From assembly GCA_024403675.1 (NCBI GenBank), contig JAKSRH010000017.1, positions 1-34,149 of the forward strand: DNA of 34,149 bases, given 5' to 3'. A program made the translations under genes and the position numbers. The notes under the pieces were generated by a model. It made no database searches, had not been told where the DNA came from, and worked only from the letters and a program-made list of their open reading frames with translations. Positions 1 through 8,705 of the stretch are shown piece after piece. The first letter of the stretch is position 1; every line of letters starts with the position of its first letter. Source of the stretch: Saccharofermentans sp. Lineage in GTDB: Bacteria; Bacillota; Clostridia; Saccharofermentanales; Saccharofermentanaceae.

Positions 1-3000
1 TACTTCTTCGCTCTTAGCAATATCCATCTTGTTAATTGTTGCGGATACTTTATCATTACCCTGCTTTGTATTTGTGATATCAAAGCAGTAAGTTTTTGTC
101 TCAGAATCAGAAAGCGTTGCATTTACTGATACACCATTTGGTGCTGTACCGTTAATAGAAATAGTACCTTCTTTATCAACTACCAACTCCACCATATCAG
201 TGATTGGTGAATATCCTGCAGGTGATGTGTATTCCTTCTCCTCGAGATAGTATGTACCTGGGAGCAATGTGTCTTTGTACTCGTAAATCTGTCCTTCAAC
301 ATCTACACATTCCAACTCAACACCCTGAGCAGTCTTAGAACCAGGGTGAAGAACAAATGTGATTTCATCTGTTACAGTTGTTAATCCAGTAAAAATCTTA
401 TGAACAGAAAGTTTGTTAGTAACTGGATTATCAACAATCGCCTCATTTACGAATGTTAGATGATGTCCGTCTGGGACAATATCTACTTTAATAGTATTAC
501 CCTTCTCATCCTTATTCATTGTCACGTTTTCAACTTTATGATCAGTTGAATAATCAAGAACAACAACATATCTAACATCATCTTTGTTACAAATATAACC
601 TACTGGTGAAGTAATCTCTTCAACCTTATAAATCATATTCTTTTTAGGGTGGTCAGCGGATGTACCGTTACCACTAACCTCATCAAATAAGTATGCTCTA
701 ACGCTACCACTTGTTGGTGTAGTACCCTCAAAAACCTTTTTAGTAGGAGTTCCATCTAACTCATACTCTGTAAGTCTAAATTTAGCATCTTTTAAGAAAA
801 GATTTGGATTGTTAGATGCAACCTTATCAATATAGAAACCTGTATCATTAGATACTGTAGCCTGATTAACAAAAATATGTCTCTTTTCTTCAGATGTAGA
901 ATTTATGGTATTACCGAGATCTGGGACACCTACCTTGTTAATAATCGTAATATCCTGATTGTTTCCACTTGTAGTATTAATTCTTGTCTTGTAAGTAATA
1001 ACAACATGGAGATTATCAGGTACACAAATAATCATGTTCTTACCATCAAGTTTAAACTCATACTGACTATCTGTTACAGATTCATCAATCTTGGTATCAA
1101 GGGTTAGTTCCTTTGTCCCATCTTTTGTGTATGCAACAACCTCTATGCTACCTGGTAAATAATCAAGTACATCTGGCAAACTATCTACAACCACAATTGA
1201 ACTTCCTGGACAAAGTGATGCAGCAAATGGGTTTATGTCAATTGAATATTCCAAAGTAGCTCTATCCTGCATTGGAGTAGATTGTGTACTCTGTGGTGTA
1301 TTTAATGTCTTAGAGAGAACATCCTGATTAATAAGCTGTGATGCAGTGGAATCACTTTCTACAGGAGCCTCCCCTTTTGGTGTACCCTCGAAATGAATAC
1401 TATTCGCTATGGCAGGGTGCTCATTCGTTGTTGGCATCATGCTATCAGGTACAACTGTCTCATAAATGAGAGTAATAGGATTAGTTCCTATAGCTGCCAA
1501 ATTGATTTTCTCATATGAGTTATATATATTTACGGCATCAGAAAGATTAAAGGAAATCTTAGAACCAGAAGTATTTATACTTTGAGATGGAATATAGAAA
1601 TCTCCACTTTGAACTCTAACAAGAATTCCACCTTTTAGATTGTTTGGAGTATCAAATCCATATAATGTCATTCCACCAAGATCATCAGTAATTGTAATAT
1701 CTTCCCATTCTTTAACTGTCAATACTGGATCGCTTATCTTAACATATCCACCATTATACTTATCTACGCTATAACCACCAACATCGTTTATCCTTATCAT
1801 CCAAGTCATTCTGTGTGTCTCTGGATTATATGTAGAATTATATTCATCGTGATTGGATTCTGTTCCATTCGCGAGAGCATAAATATAGTTATAGTTCTCT
1901 ACCATAGCTGGTAACTTATTAGCATAACGTGTTACACCATCATCAGATGGATTCTTTGGAATAAGGTTATCATTAGCTGTTACGCTTGCCTCATCACCGT
2001 TTACACTGTACTTTGCGCTATTAGAAACATAGTTATCATTTCCCTGTGTATAGTACTCAAGGCTTTCTTTTACATACACCTTTATGCTTACAGTTTTCTC
2101 TGAAAGATTCGCATTAGCATAATCCTTAGGAATTGTAATATTAAGCGTCTTATTTTCATTAGTGTATGAAATTGTATTTGTAACATCAGTATCAGTTCCA
2201 GAGATTTTTACTTCTACAGCCTTAGAAGCAAATACCATGTTATTAGGAGTATCTGAAACTACGATATCTGTATTAACCTCTTTTGGAACGACAATTTCGA
2301 TTAAATAAGGAATAATCAAATAATCTTTATTATCTTCAGGAACAACTTCCATATCAGATTTTATAGCAATCTTACTAAGTCCAAGATCGTTGACAGTGAT
2401 ACCTTTTTCTCCAATTGCAACTGCATTGTTATTAGCATCGTAAACTGTAGCTGTGTTGTTTTCTTTCTTAACCCCACTATTTGTATCATATGTTTCCTTC
2501 AATGTAGATGTATATGTAATCTCGTAGCTATTTGTTCCACTAAGACTATATCCAGAAACTAAATCACTATAAGAAATTGTTGTAGCATTCGCTGTATCAC
2601 CATTAATTACAATCTTTACATCACTACAATCCTGAGGTACTTCACCTTCAGCATTATTCATAACATCCTTAAGAGTAAACCCATCAAGATTATACTTAAG
2701 ATCACCATAGTTAACCTTAATAGTCCATGATGTTACACCTGTTTCCTTTTGGAATTCTCCATCCTTGAGAATCATATTGTAATTACTGTTGCCAAAAGAC
2801 GCATTTACTGTATCTTGGTTATCATTTGTGATAACTAACTTTCTATTCTCGTTTGGATCATCAGGTTTAGCAAAAACATTATTAGAAACATTACCAGCAT
2901 ATAAAGAGGAGAGATAGTTATCTGGAAGCTTACAATCATATGTAAACTCGATTTCTCCACCTGCAGGAATAGACGGAACACTAAATGAGTAAATATTAGA

Positions 3001-3858
3001 ATTTTCATCTACTGACTTGTATGTCACAGCGCCTGCTGGTTTAATAGAAGAAGTGTCAAATTTCTGTCCATTAAGAGGCTGATCCATAAGAATAAAAGAA
3101 TCCACTGAATTAGTTGAATCCGTATTCTTGATTTTAATACTATATTTAGCAACACCATTCTTAGTGTCAATTTCCATAGCTGTCTTAGAGATATTAAGTG
3201 GGCTAGGCAACTTATCTTTTGCACCTACAGTGATTGTTGGATTAACTTTTGGAGAGTCTACTGTAGCACTGAAGAAAATTTTATATTTTGCTTCATTGTT
3301 ATCTAACTTACTAGCATCGAATCCGAGGCTGAAGGAATATGTCGCCTCATGGCCATACAATTCCTCTTCTTTACAAGTTCCATCATCGTTAAACGCATTA
3401 CTGAAATCCATATATAACACGCCATCTATCATGTCATATGTATAAGTTAAACCATGCTTTGACTCATAATCAATAGGAGAGTCACTAACATTAGGGAAAT
3501 TAACTTTATTAAGCATATCAGTGAGAGTATCCCCAGTAGGATTACCATCCTTATCGAGCATTTGACCATATACTTTATTAAAGTCAAAAACAAAGACACA
3601 ATGGTCCTTATTAAACTTACCACTTTCCTTTGTAGGAATGTTGAATCTTAATATAGCGCCAACATTATTGGTATAATTCAAAGATTCACCATATGAATCC
3701 AAATCAATAGATGTAATAACATCAGAAATTGGAATATACTTATCATCTTCTTCAGCTCTCGCAAGCTTTCCTTTGAAAGGCGTGAAGACATTCACTACCA
3801 TGATTGCCACGATAAGTGCTGCCAATGGTTTTCTACATTTTCTTAACCAGTTTCCCAT
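1..3858 (-). CDS. Large secreted SpaA/Cna-B-type surface adhesin (3' end outside window)
   Basis: This reading frame is open from the ATG at 3858 to base 1 (1286 codons, no stop), so the C-terminus and any LPXTG sorting signal lie outside the window. A GGGGAG ribosome site precedes the ATG. The N-terminus is a signal peptide (basic MGNWLRKCRK, hydrophobic core, likely cut after ARA near residue 36). Residues about 40-1000 are Thr/Asn/Val-rich beta-sandwich-like segments. Two prealbumin-like Cna-B/SpaA domains follow at about 1008-1140 and 1150-1265, and a third begins near 1275. Each has the residues expected for an intramolecular isopeptide bond: K1012, E1080/E1081, N1138; and K1154, E1206/E1207, N1263. 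In this family such domains form stalks of cell-wall-anchored adhesins or pilins. The ligand is unknown. Adhesin class is confident; exact role is not. Confidence 0.85.
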   Translation of the reverse strand, partial: MGNWLRKCRKPLAALIVAIMVVNVFTPFKGKLARAEEDDKYIPISDVITSIDLDSYGESLNYTNNVGAILRFNIPTKESGKFNKDHCVFVFDFNKVYGQMLDKDGNPTGDTLTDMLNKVNFPNVSDSPIDYESKHGLTYTYDMIDGVLYMDFSNAFNDDGTCKEEELYGHEATYSFSLGFDASKLDNNEAKYKIFFSATVDSPKVNPTITVGAKDKLPSPLNISKTAMEIDTKNGVAKYSIKIKNTDSTNSVDSFILMDQPLNGQKFDTSSIKPAGAVTYKSVDENSNIYSFSVPSIPAGGEIEFTYDCKLPDNYLSSLYAGNVSNNVFAKPDDPNENRKLVITNDNQDTVNASFGNSNYNMILKDGEFQKETGVTSWTIKVNYGDLKYNLDGFTLKDVMNNAEGEVPQDCSDVKIVINGDTANATTISYSDLVSGYSLSGTNSYEITYTSTLKETYDTNSGVKKENNTATVYDANNNAVAIGEKGITVNDLGLSKIAIKSDMEVVPEDNKDYLIIPYLIEIVVPKEVNTDIVVSDTPNNMVFASKAVEVKISGTDTDVTNTISYTNENKTLNITIPKDYANANLSEKTVSIKVYVKESLEYYTQGNDNYVSNSAKYSVNGDEASVTANDNLIPKNPSDDGVTRYANKLPAMVENYNYIYALANGTESNHDEYNSTYNPETHRMTWMIRINDVGGYSVDKYNGGYVKISDPVLTVKEWEDITITDDLGGMTLYGFDTPNNLKGGILVRVQSGDFYIPSQSINTSGSKISFNLSDAVNIYNSYEKINLAAIGTNPITLIYETVVPDSMMPTTNEHPAIANSIHFEGTPKGEAPVESDSTASQLINQDVLSKTLNTPQSTQSTPMQDRATLEYSIDINPFAASLCPGSSIVVVDSLPDVLDYLPGSIEVVAYTKDGTKELTLDTKIDESVTDSQYEFKLDGKNMIICVPDNLHVVITYKTRINTTSGNNQDITIINKVGVPDLGNTINSTSEEKRHIFVNQATVSNDTGFYIDKVASNNPNLFLKDAKFRLTEYELDGTPTKKVFEGTTPTSGSVRAYLFDEVSGNGTSADHPKKNMIYKVEEITSPVGYICNKDDVRYVVVLDYSTDHKVENVTMNKDEKGNTIKVDIVPDGHHLTFVNEAIVDNPVTNKLSVHKIFTGLTTVTDEITFVLHPGSKTAQGVELECVDVEGQIYEYKDTLLPGTYYLEEKEYTSPAGYSPITDMVELVVDKEGTISINGTAPNGVSVNATLSDSETKTYCFDITNTKQGNDKVSATINKMDIAKSEEV

Positions 3859-4058
3859 AAGACTACTTCTCCCCAACTTATAGCTTTGTAGTATCTTCAT
3901 ATAATAATCTCAAGAAATAATTAGAATATTAGAAACTTGTGAACAAAGTTTGAAAAAGCGCGGAATAACGCCATTTACACTAATTAACCTAATTACATAT
4001 CTTCAGTATATCGATAAAAAATTACACAGATATTACAGAATAGGGTTCTCTACATGTC

Positions 4059-4093
4059 AAAAAGCGCCGTGTAACAGTGTTACAAACGGCGCT
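4059..4093 (-). terminator. Intrinsic terminator of the 4130-6388 operon
   Basis: An eight-base stem (4063-4070 with 4086-4093) encloses a second stem, GTAAC with GTTAC, across a three-base loop. On the minus strand it is followed by a short T run. It lies 37 bases past the stop of the last gene of the minus-strand operon. The inner part is the palindrome TGTAACAGTGTTACA. The rest of 3859-4129 shows no gene that I can support; it must hold the adhesin promoter, which I could not place. Confidence 0.75.
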
Positions 4094-4129
4094 ATTCTTT
4101 CGTTTATAAGAAATCGGACTAATTGGGTG

Positions 4130-4654
4130 TTATATAGCACCTACTGCCCATAGGAGAATAACTAATCCTATGCCAAATATACTTATGAATGACCAAATCA
4201 AGGTGAATATCTGTATATTCATACCGCCTGGCTGATACATTTCACATTCAGGGAACTTTTTTGCACAAATTCTAGAGTAAATATAACTTAAAAATGGAAT
4301 AAAAGTCGCACAAAGCATAATAGTTACAAATACAGCTCTAACTACCTTGAAGTTATATACATCCTGACTATCACAATCTCCAACATTGTCTACTTCTTTA
4401 TTTCTTATAATTACTGTAATGCAGGCATATGCCGAGATAAACACTCCCAAGAAGATAGAGATAACAGCTGCATATGTAATCTCATTTCTTATGAAATATG
4501 TACCAATAGAACCAAATACAACAAGTGGAATAATCATCGCAAATAGGGCCTTAAGTCCAGCCTTACGCTGAACTGGGTCTCGCATATCATATTCGACATT
4601 ACCAGATACACTTTTCGTATTGTTGTACTCTACAATATTTTTCTCGTACTTCAT
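4130..4654 (-). CDS. Hypothetical membrane protein with four predicted helices
   Basis: This 174-residue protein has a charged N-terminal segment of about 35 residues and four hydrophobic helices (about 38-58, 63-85, 106-128 and 148-170). A Cys-containing loop (ICAKKFPECE) lies between helices three and four. The frame extends to a GTG at 4663, but the ATG at 4654 is chosen because AGGTGA sits just upstream; that GTG is part of the Shine-Dalgarno sequence. The gene starts 12 bases after the stop of the LUD-domain gene and is the last gene before a terminator, so it belongs to that operon. I recognise no family. The topology suggests a small integral membrane protein of unknown function. Confidence 0.7.
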   Translation of the reverse strand: MKYEKNIVEYNNTKSVSGNVEYDMRDPVQRKAGLKALFAMIIPLVVFGSIGTYFIRNEITYAAVISIFLGVFISAYACITVIIRNKEVDNVGDCDSQDVYNFKVVRAVFVTIMLCATFIPFLSYIYSRICAKKFPECEMYQPGGMNIQIFTLIWSFISIFGIGLVILLWAVGAI

Positions 4655-4666
4655 GTTCTTCACCTA

Positions 4667-5296
4667 TTAGAATCCAAGATTATCATTAACAAGGATTACA
4701 TGCATTCTGCCATCATGTCTCTCACATCTAGTAATAAGGAAATTACAGCAAATAGTATCGTGACTCTTGCAGTTATAACATGCACCAGTCTTGGAACATG
4801 GTGTATCAAGACCAAATCTCATTGAATTCATAGTAGCTGCAGTATTACGAGCACGCTTCATAGCACTATCGATATCACCAGCAACCTTATTCATGCCAAC
4901 AATAAGAACTACCTTCTCAGGACCAAATGCATATGCAGAAACTCGATTAGAATTAGCATCAATATTTACAAGCACACCATCATTAGTAATAGCATTACTA
5001 CTACCAAGATACACATCTGCACTATACGCCATGAGAGCAGCAGCTTTCTTATCTTCATAATTATCTCTATCAATAAAGTTATAGTTACCTCTATTGAGAG
5101 CATCTACAAGCCCAATCTCTCTAACAGACATAGAACCACCCATGGTAACAGTGCTTCCTTCTGGTATAAGATCCAATGCAATCTTTAATGCTTCCTCTTT
5201 GGTAGCTGCATAATAACCACTCATATTACGTGACTGAAGTCCCTTAATTACTGTCTGAGCTAATAGGTCATTACGCTTAATAATGTTCTCATTCAT
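4667..5296 (-). CDS. LUD-domain protein (LutC/YkgG-like, DUF162)
   Basis: This 209-residue protein has the glycine/serine-rich nucleotide-like segment TVTMGGSMSVREIG, the SSNAITNDGVLVNID stretch and the FGPEKVVLIVGMNKV strand typical of stand-alone LUD proteins. Its C-terminus has clustered cysteines (PCSKTGACYNC, then ICC) that recur in the clostridial branch and could bind metal. LutC-type LUD proteins are linked to lactate oxidation in Bacillus, but no lutA or lutB is nearby, so that function cannot be assumed. The frame runs to a TTG at 5314, but TTGGGGAGA is the ribosome site for the ATG at 5296. It starts four bases after the Lgt-like gene and is followed by a membrane protein gene, all in one operon. 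Family is confident, substrate unknown. Confidence 0.85.
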   Translation of the reverse strand: MNENIIKRNDLLAQTVIKGLQSRNMSGYYAATKEEALKIALDLIPEGSTVTMGGSMSVREIGLVDALNRGNYNFIDRDNYEDKKAAALMAYSADVYLGSSNAITNDGVLVNIDANSNRVSAYAFGPEKVVLIVGMNKVAGDIDSAMKRARNTAATMNSMRFGLDTPCSKTGACYNCKSHDTICCNFLITRCERHDGRMHVILVNDNLGF

Positions 5297-5300
5297 AAGT

Positions 5301-6059
5301 TTATTTCTCCCCAACTTTATTTGTATTTATATTATAGTCTTGTTTAATAAAAATCATACCAAGTGCTACAACAAAAACTAATAAACACACTAACTGATTC
5401 GCACTCATTTTATTTGCAAACTCCATCCTTAACATTTCGAGGCTTCCCTTAAAAATCGCACATAGCATTAACACCACAGAAAGCGCATGACGATACTTAA
5501 TTTTAACTACAAGTATCACGCCTATTATAAACACGATTAGAAACGTTATACTTTCGAGAAGTTGCACAGGAAATAATGCCACACCTTTTATTACTCTCTC
5601 GGTAATGTCAACTCCATTAACTATAGATGTCCCTCTATATGTCACACTTAGTGGTCCATGGTATTTTATTCCAACACAGCAACCTGACAAGAAGCAACCT
5701 AACTTAGAAATGCTATACAGAATTGGGATTGATAGGAGATAACTTCTAGTAATCATAAGCTTAGATGGCTTATATAGGTAATCCATAATAAGCGACCCAA
5801 CTATCATGCCGATTAATCCACCAATACTAGCTAGAGGTGCATCCAGTATACTCCCCATAATATTTCCAGATATAACCAAAGAATACACTTTCCCCATATA
5901 GATGGCCATGAATGTATTCATCAATACAGAATATCCTATAATTCCTCTTGGAATACTCCTTCGCATCAAAAGAAAAGCAGATATAAAGCACGCTACAAAT
6001 GCCAAAGAAAAACAAATCAAATATGGTGATGGGAATGCGTAATGAAGTGTAACTATCAT
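5301..6059 (-). CDS. Lgt-like (prolipoprotein diacylglyceryl transferase family) membrane protein
   Basis: This 252-residue polytopic protein resembles Lgt. It has the central motif KLGCFLSGCCVG (119-130), followed by a FPVQLLES helix (163-170) and a late SLEMLR segment. Classical Lgt has a G-R-I-x-N-F-x-N-G-E pattern at the central site. Here the Arg is Lys, and the Asn and Glu are Cys, so normal transfer of diacylglycerol to lipoproteins is doubtful; a variant acyl-lipid function is possible. The start is the ATG at 6059, which overlaps the stop of the upstream gene as ATGA, giving translational coupling; the frame extends to 6095 but that part lies inside the upstream gene. Lipoproteins are encoded elsewhere in the window, so the true Lgt is probably at another locus. 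Confidence 0.8.
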   Translation of the reverse strand: MIVTLHYAFPSPYLICFSLAFVACFISAFLLMRRSIPRGIIGYSVLMNTFMAIYMGKVYSLVISGNIMGSILDAPLASIGGLIGMIVGSLIMDYLYKPSKLMITRSYLLSIPILYSISKLGCFLSGCCVGIKYHGPLSVTYRGTSIVNGVDITERVIKGVALFPVQLLESITFLIVFIIGVILVVKIKYRHALSVVLMLCAIFKGSLEMLRMEFANKMSANQLVCLLVFVVALGMIFIKQDYNINTNKVGEK

Positions 6060-6388
6060 CCCATACCTGCACACATATTCATGCAAGCTATACATGAAAG
6101 CACAAACAAAATTGCTGCGATAACTGCTAAAACTAATTCAACAATCATCAATATCATGAGTACTTTTCCAAGACGATTCTGTGGATACTTAACGCGAAGT
6201 ACAATCATAATAATGAATGCAAATAGGCCCGCACCTTCCAGCACCTTACCAATCACTGGAATATCAGTAAACACATCTGAAAACATTCCAATATTAGAAA
6301 CAATAAAAAGGCACAAATCAACTATCGCTAATGTCTGCCCATTATCTTGCTCCATTTCTTCATTAATCATCTCTTCGTTATCACTCAT
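6056..6388 (-). CDS. Small membrane protein, first gene of the Lgt-like/LUD operon
   Basis: The 110-residue product has an acidic N-terminus (MSDNEEMINEEMEQ), then hydrophobic segments at about residues 20-34, 50-65 and 77-105, the last ending in the Cys/Met-rich tail CIACMNMCAGMG. The start is the ATG at 6388, preceded by AGGAG; the frame continues to a TTG at 6418 with no ribosome site. Its stop overlaps the next start (ATGA). I do not recognise the family. Its position suggests it works with, or assembles, the Lgt-like membrane protein (inference). Confidence 0.65.
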   Translation of the reverse strand: MSDNEEMINEEMEQDNGQTLAIVDLCLFIVSNIGMFSDVFTDIPVIGKVLEGAGLFAFIIMIVLRVKYPQNRLGKVLMILMIVELVLAVIAAILFVLSCIACMNMCAGMG

Positions 6389-6471
6389 TTTTATACTCCT
6401 GTTTATTAGTACACCCAATATATGTTATTATTATCACGCATTAAAAATTTTTTATAAAGGGGTAAATATTT

Positions 6472-7062
6472 ATGAATTGTCCAAATTGCGGAGCAGAGAT
6501 TCAGGAAGGTATTTCTTTCTGCGGTAATTGTGGTAGTGCTATTAAGGCAGCTGAGACTGTAGCGCCAGCGCCAGCACCAGCACCAGCACCAGCAGTAGCA
6601 CCTGTTGCACCAGTAGCAGCACCTGCACCAACTTATGAGGCACCTATCCAGGAAAAGCCAACTGTAACTTATCAGCCAACAGAGTCAGGTGAGATTCTTT
6701 CTAAGAGAAAGTTCCTTAAGCTTCCTGAGAATAAGAAGATTAAGTCCAACATTTCATCTGCTGCTATCATCTGCTACATTTGCGCAGCTATTACACTCGC
6801 TGTTTCATATGCTTCTGGTGGTCTTAATATTATCGACCCAATTCTTCTTGTTGTAATTGGTTTATTTATCCAGATTAGATTTAGTGTTATTGCTTCTCTT
6901 ATCCTTCTTGCTTATTCTATTTTCAATGTTATTTACATGATTATCGAATACGGTCAGCTTGGTGGATATCTCGTAGTTATTGCTGGTGTTTACGGCACTA
7001 TCTACACTATCAAGGCAGCTGTTGCTTATAAGAAGTACAAGAAGAGCGTTTCTGCTAACTAA
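6472..7062 (+). CDS. Zinc-ribbon membrane protein with Ala-Pro linker
   Basis: This 196-residue protein starts with a compact zinc ribbon: MNCPNC and SFCGNC give Cys3, Cys6, Cys17 and Cys20. Next comes an Ala/Pro repeat linker (about 30-55), a charged stretch (about 75-92) and three or four hydrophobic segments from about 96 to 185. The C-terminus is basic (KKYKKS). N-terminal ribbons joined to membrane segments are common in clostridial proteins of unknown function. The start has GGGG eight bases upstream. It is transcribed alone, away from the Lgt-like operon, and ends at a strong terminator. The repetitive Ala-Pro linker comes from a short tandem repeat in the DNA and may vary in length between strains. 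Confidence 0.8.
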   Translation: MNCPNCGAEIQEGISFCGNCGSAIKAAETVAPAPAPAPAPAVAPVAPVAAPAPTYEAPIQEKPTVTYQPTESGEILSKRKFLKLPENKKIKSNISSAAIICYICAAITLAVSYASGGLNIIDPILLVVIGLFIQIRFSVIASLILLAYSIFNVIYMIIEYGQLGGYLVVIAGVYGTIYTIKAAVAYKKYKKSVSAN

Positions 7063-7088
7063 TTAGTTTATATTTCTGCAAAAAATTT

Positions 7089-7117
7089 GGAGCTGTGAAA
7101 TTCACAGCTCCTTTTTT
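7089..7117 (+). terminator. Intrinsic terminator after the zinc-ribbon membrane protein
   Basis: GGAGCTGTGAA (7089-7099) and TTCACAGCTCC (7101-7111) form a perfect stem around the central A. Six T residues follow at 7112-7117. It lies 26 bases past the stop at 7062. An A-rich stretch on the left could also allow weak termination on the other strand. Confidence 0.9.
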
Positions 7118-7136
7118 ATGTTTATTTTCTTTCTTC

Positions 7137-7245
7137 GTAGCCAAGTCTGTAGCCATAATAAAAAAGTGGATACCACCTTGGCTACAACAGACCATTTCAG
7201 GATGAATGTAGCCAAATGTGTAGCCATTTAGAAAAATTTGGCTAC
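7137..7245. repeat. Two tandem hairpin units built from GTAGCCA / TGGCTAC
   Basis: Two similar units of 38-49 bases lie in the gap 7118-7286. Unit 1 has GTAGCCAAG (7137-7145), GTAGCCAT (7149-7156) and the inverted closing arm CTTGGCTAC (7177-7185). Unit 2 has GTAGCCAAA (7208-7216), GTAGCCATT (7220-7228) and TTTGGCTAC (7237-7245). In each, the outer direct copy can pair fully with the inverted copy, while the inner copy can compete for it. The closing arm changes with its partner (AAG/CTT and AAA/TTT), suggesting conserved pairing. Neither hairpin has a T run like the neighbouring terminator. It could be a small repeat element, an RNA switch or a protein-binding site. Confidence 0.7.
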
Positions 7246-7286
7246 ATTGTTGTCTACACAACGGCCGTAACTTTACATTTTATGGA

Positions 7287-7655
7287 TTAATTTTTAATGT
7301 ATCCATATATTTCATATGATTCAAAAGACGTCTTAATATCTGTAATAATAATTGTCACTGTCTGTCCTTCACTAACAGTCTCGCTAGAAGGAATCGATAC
7401 TCTTACATAAAAATCTTCATTGTCAGCACTTTTATCAAAGATGCTACTATAGATTTCTCTTCTTACAGTATTTTGATCGCGATTCACTTTAACTGTAACC
7501 GTGCATTTCTGATCAATAATTTTATCTCCATCTAGATATGCATCAATACAACTCTTAGGAGAAGTATAATGTGTTGTTTTCTTACAACCAGTTACGGAAA
7601 AACACATCGCAAAACTCAACACAAGAATTAATAAAACAGAAACTACCTTTCGCAT
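7287..7655 (-). CDS. Small lipoprotein, unknown function
   Basis: The 122-residue product has a lipoprotein signal peptide: basic MRK, a hydrophobic stretch and a lipobox ending at Cys24 (SVTGC), followed by KK. The mature part is about 98 residues and rich in beta-strand-like segments (KCTVTVKV, QTVTIIITDI), with conserved-looking aromatic residues at the end (YEIYGYIKN). This resembles small OB-fold-like secreted domains, but I cannot assign a family. The ATG at 7655 follows AAGGGGGC. The gene is transcribed alone towards the tandem hairpins at 7137-7245, which would lie in its 3' region. The product is expected on the outer face of the membrane. Confidence 0.8.
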   Translation of the reverse strand: MRKVVSVLLILVLSFAMCFSVTGCKKTTHYTSPKSCIDAYLDGDKIIDQKCTVTVKVNRDQNTVRREIYSSIFDKSADNEDFYVRVSIPSSETVSEGQTVTIIITDIKTSFESYEIYGYIKN

Positions 7656-7749
7656 AAATGCCCCCTTAATGCTTAATAAGATTGCTCTATAATACGACTC
7701 TTAACTATAGAATTATTCCCAACTAACGAGGAATATCTTCTTATATTAC

Positions 7750-8523
7750 TTAAAGAACTAACCACTTATGTTTTTCTACAGAATATAGGGGAATAAAAGG
7801 AACCATAATAGGTGTAGTATCGTGATACTTCCAGTACTCCTCACTCTCTTTATACACTCTGTTCTGTCTAACCTCGAGACGTCTTGCCCCAGAGAACATT
7901 GTATAAATTATGAGCACGTAACCAATGATGGCAACCACCCAGTGCCAAGCAGCTGTATATGCCTCGATACCTGCAAGCAATACTCCTGTCCAGAAAAGCA
8001 TTTCTCCAAGATAATTAGGGCAACGTACAATCTTATATAATCCTGTATCAACAAATCTCTTCGGATCCTTCTTCTTAGCCATCTGTTTCTGAACGTCAGC
8101 AATAGCCTCAAAAACAAATCCAAATACGGATATTGCCACACCTACCCAAGTCATCACAGAATGCTCTGTGAAGCCACTTACAATACGAAATGACACAGGT
8201 GATACCATGCAAACATACATAGCTGATACAGATATCCAAAGGGCAATCTTAACACCCATTGGAACTGTCTTACCGTCTTTAATCTCACCTTTCATCTTCT
8301 TATTATATGTGGTAGCAACTTCTCTATAAGTGATATATCCCGCAAGTCTAATACCATAAACAATCAATATAATAGCTGGAAGTCCCGCTCCCACTATAGT
8401 GAGATAAACACCCATTCCAGCGACTGCTAGACCATAACCAATAGAAATGAAATATACATAATTTTTAAAGCCAATGCTACATAATAAAAGTGCTATAGCA
8501 AGTGTAATTAGCAAAGTTACCAT
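7750..8523 (-). CDS. DUF1295 / steroid 5-alpha-reductase-like integral membrane enzyme
   Basis: This 257-residue protein has about six or seven membrane helices and the C-terminal signature of the DUF1295 / isoprenylcysteine-methyltransferase-like superfamily: a basic stretch KKKDPKRFVDTGLY, then RCPNYLGEMLFWTG, then ARRLEVRQNR and YKESEEYWKY. Members use a lipid-like substrate with NADPH or S-adenosylmethionine, but bacterial DUF1295 members are mostly uncharacterised. The frame runs to an ATG at 8559. The ATG at 8523 is preferred because GGGGAGG lies 11 bases before it and the membrane segment then starts immediately. It is monocistronic in appearance. The family call is good; the substrate is unknown. 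Confidence 0.8.
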   Translation of the reverse strand: MVTLLITLAIALLLCSIGFKNYVYFISIGYGLAVAGMGVYLTIVGAGLPAIILIVYGIRLAGYITYREVATTYNKKMKGEIKDGKTVPMGVKIALWISVSAMYVCMVSPVSFRIVSGFTEHSVMTWVGVAISVFGFVFEAIADVQKQMAKKKDPKRFVDTGLYKIVRCPNYLGEMLFWTGVLLAGIEAYTAAWHWVVAIIGYVLIIYTMFSGARRLEVRQNRVYKESEEYWKYHDTTPIMVPFIPLYSVEKHKWLVL

Positions 8524-8705
8524 ATGAATAAAGTCCTCCCCAAACTCTATTAAGGTCATATATAAATATTACTATTACCACGATAAATAACAAGTGTTCG
8601 ATAAGAAGCACATCATCCAAAAAGAATTTTTTCCCTTTATGCAACCTCCCCCCTCATCCTCCGTGTATATAGGCATAAGAACAAAAACAATTAGGAGATA
8701 AAGAA

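Noticed and set aside
3950..4153. Plus-strand ORF of 67 codons after the adhesin start
   Set aside because: It crosses the minus-strand terminator hairpin at 4063-4093, has no ribosome site and overlaps the end of a real gene.
4667..5296. Lactate utilisation protein LutC
   Set aside because: No lutA or lutB in the neighbourhood, so only the LUD-domain family is claimed.
6555..6660. CCAGCACCAGCA-type repeats considered as a CRISPR or satellite
   Set aside because: They are in frame and encode an Ala-Pro linker in a real gene.
7055..7261. Minus-strand ORF of 68 codons
   Set aside because: It is made of the terminator and the GTAGCCA hairpins and has no ribosome site.
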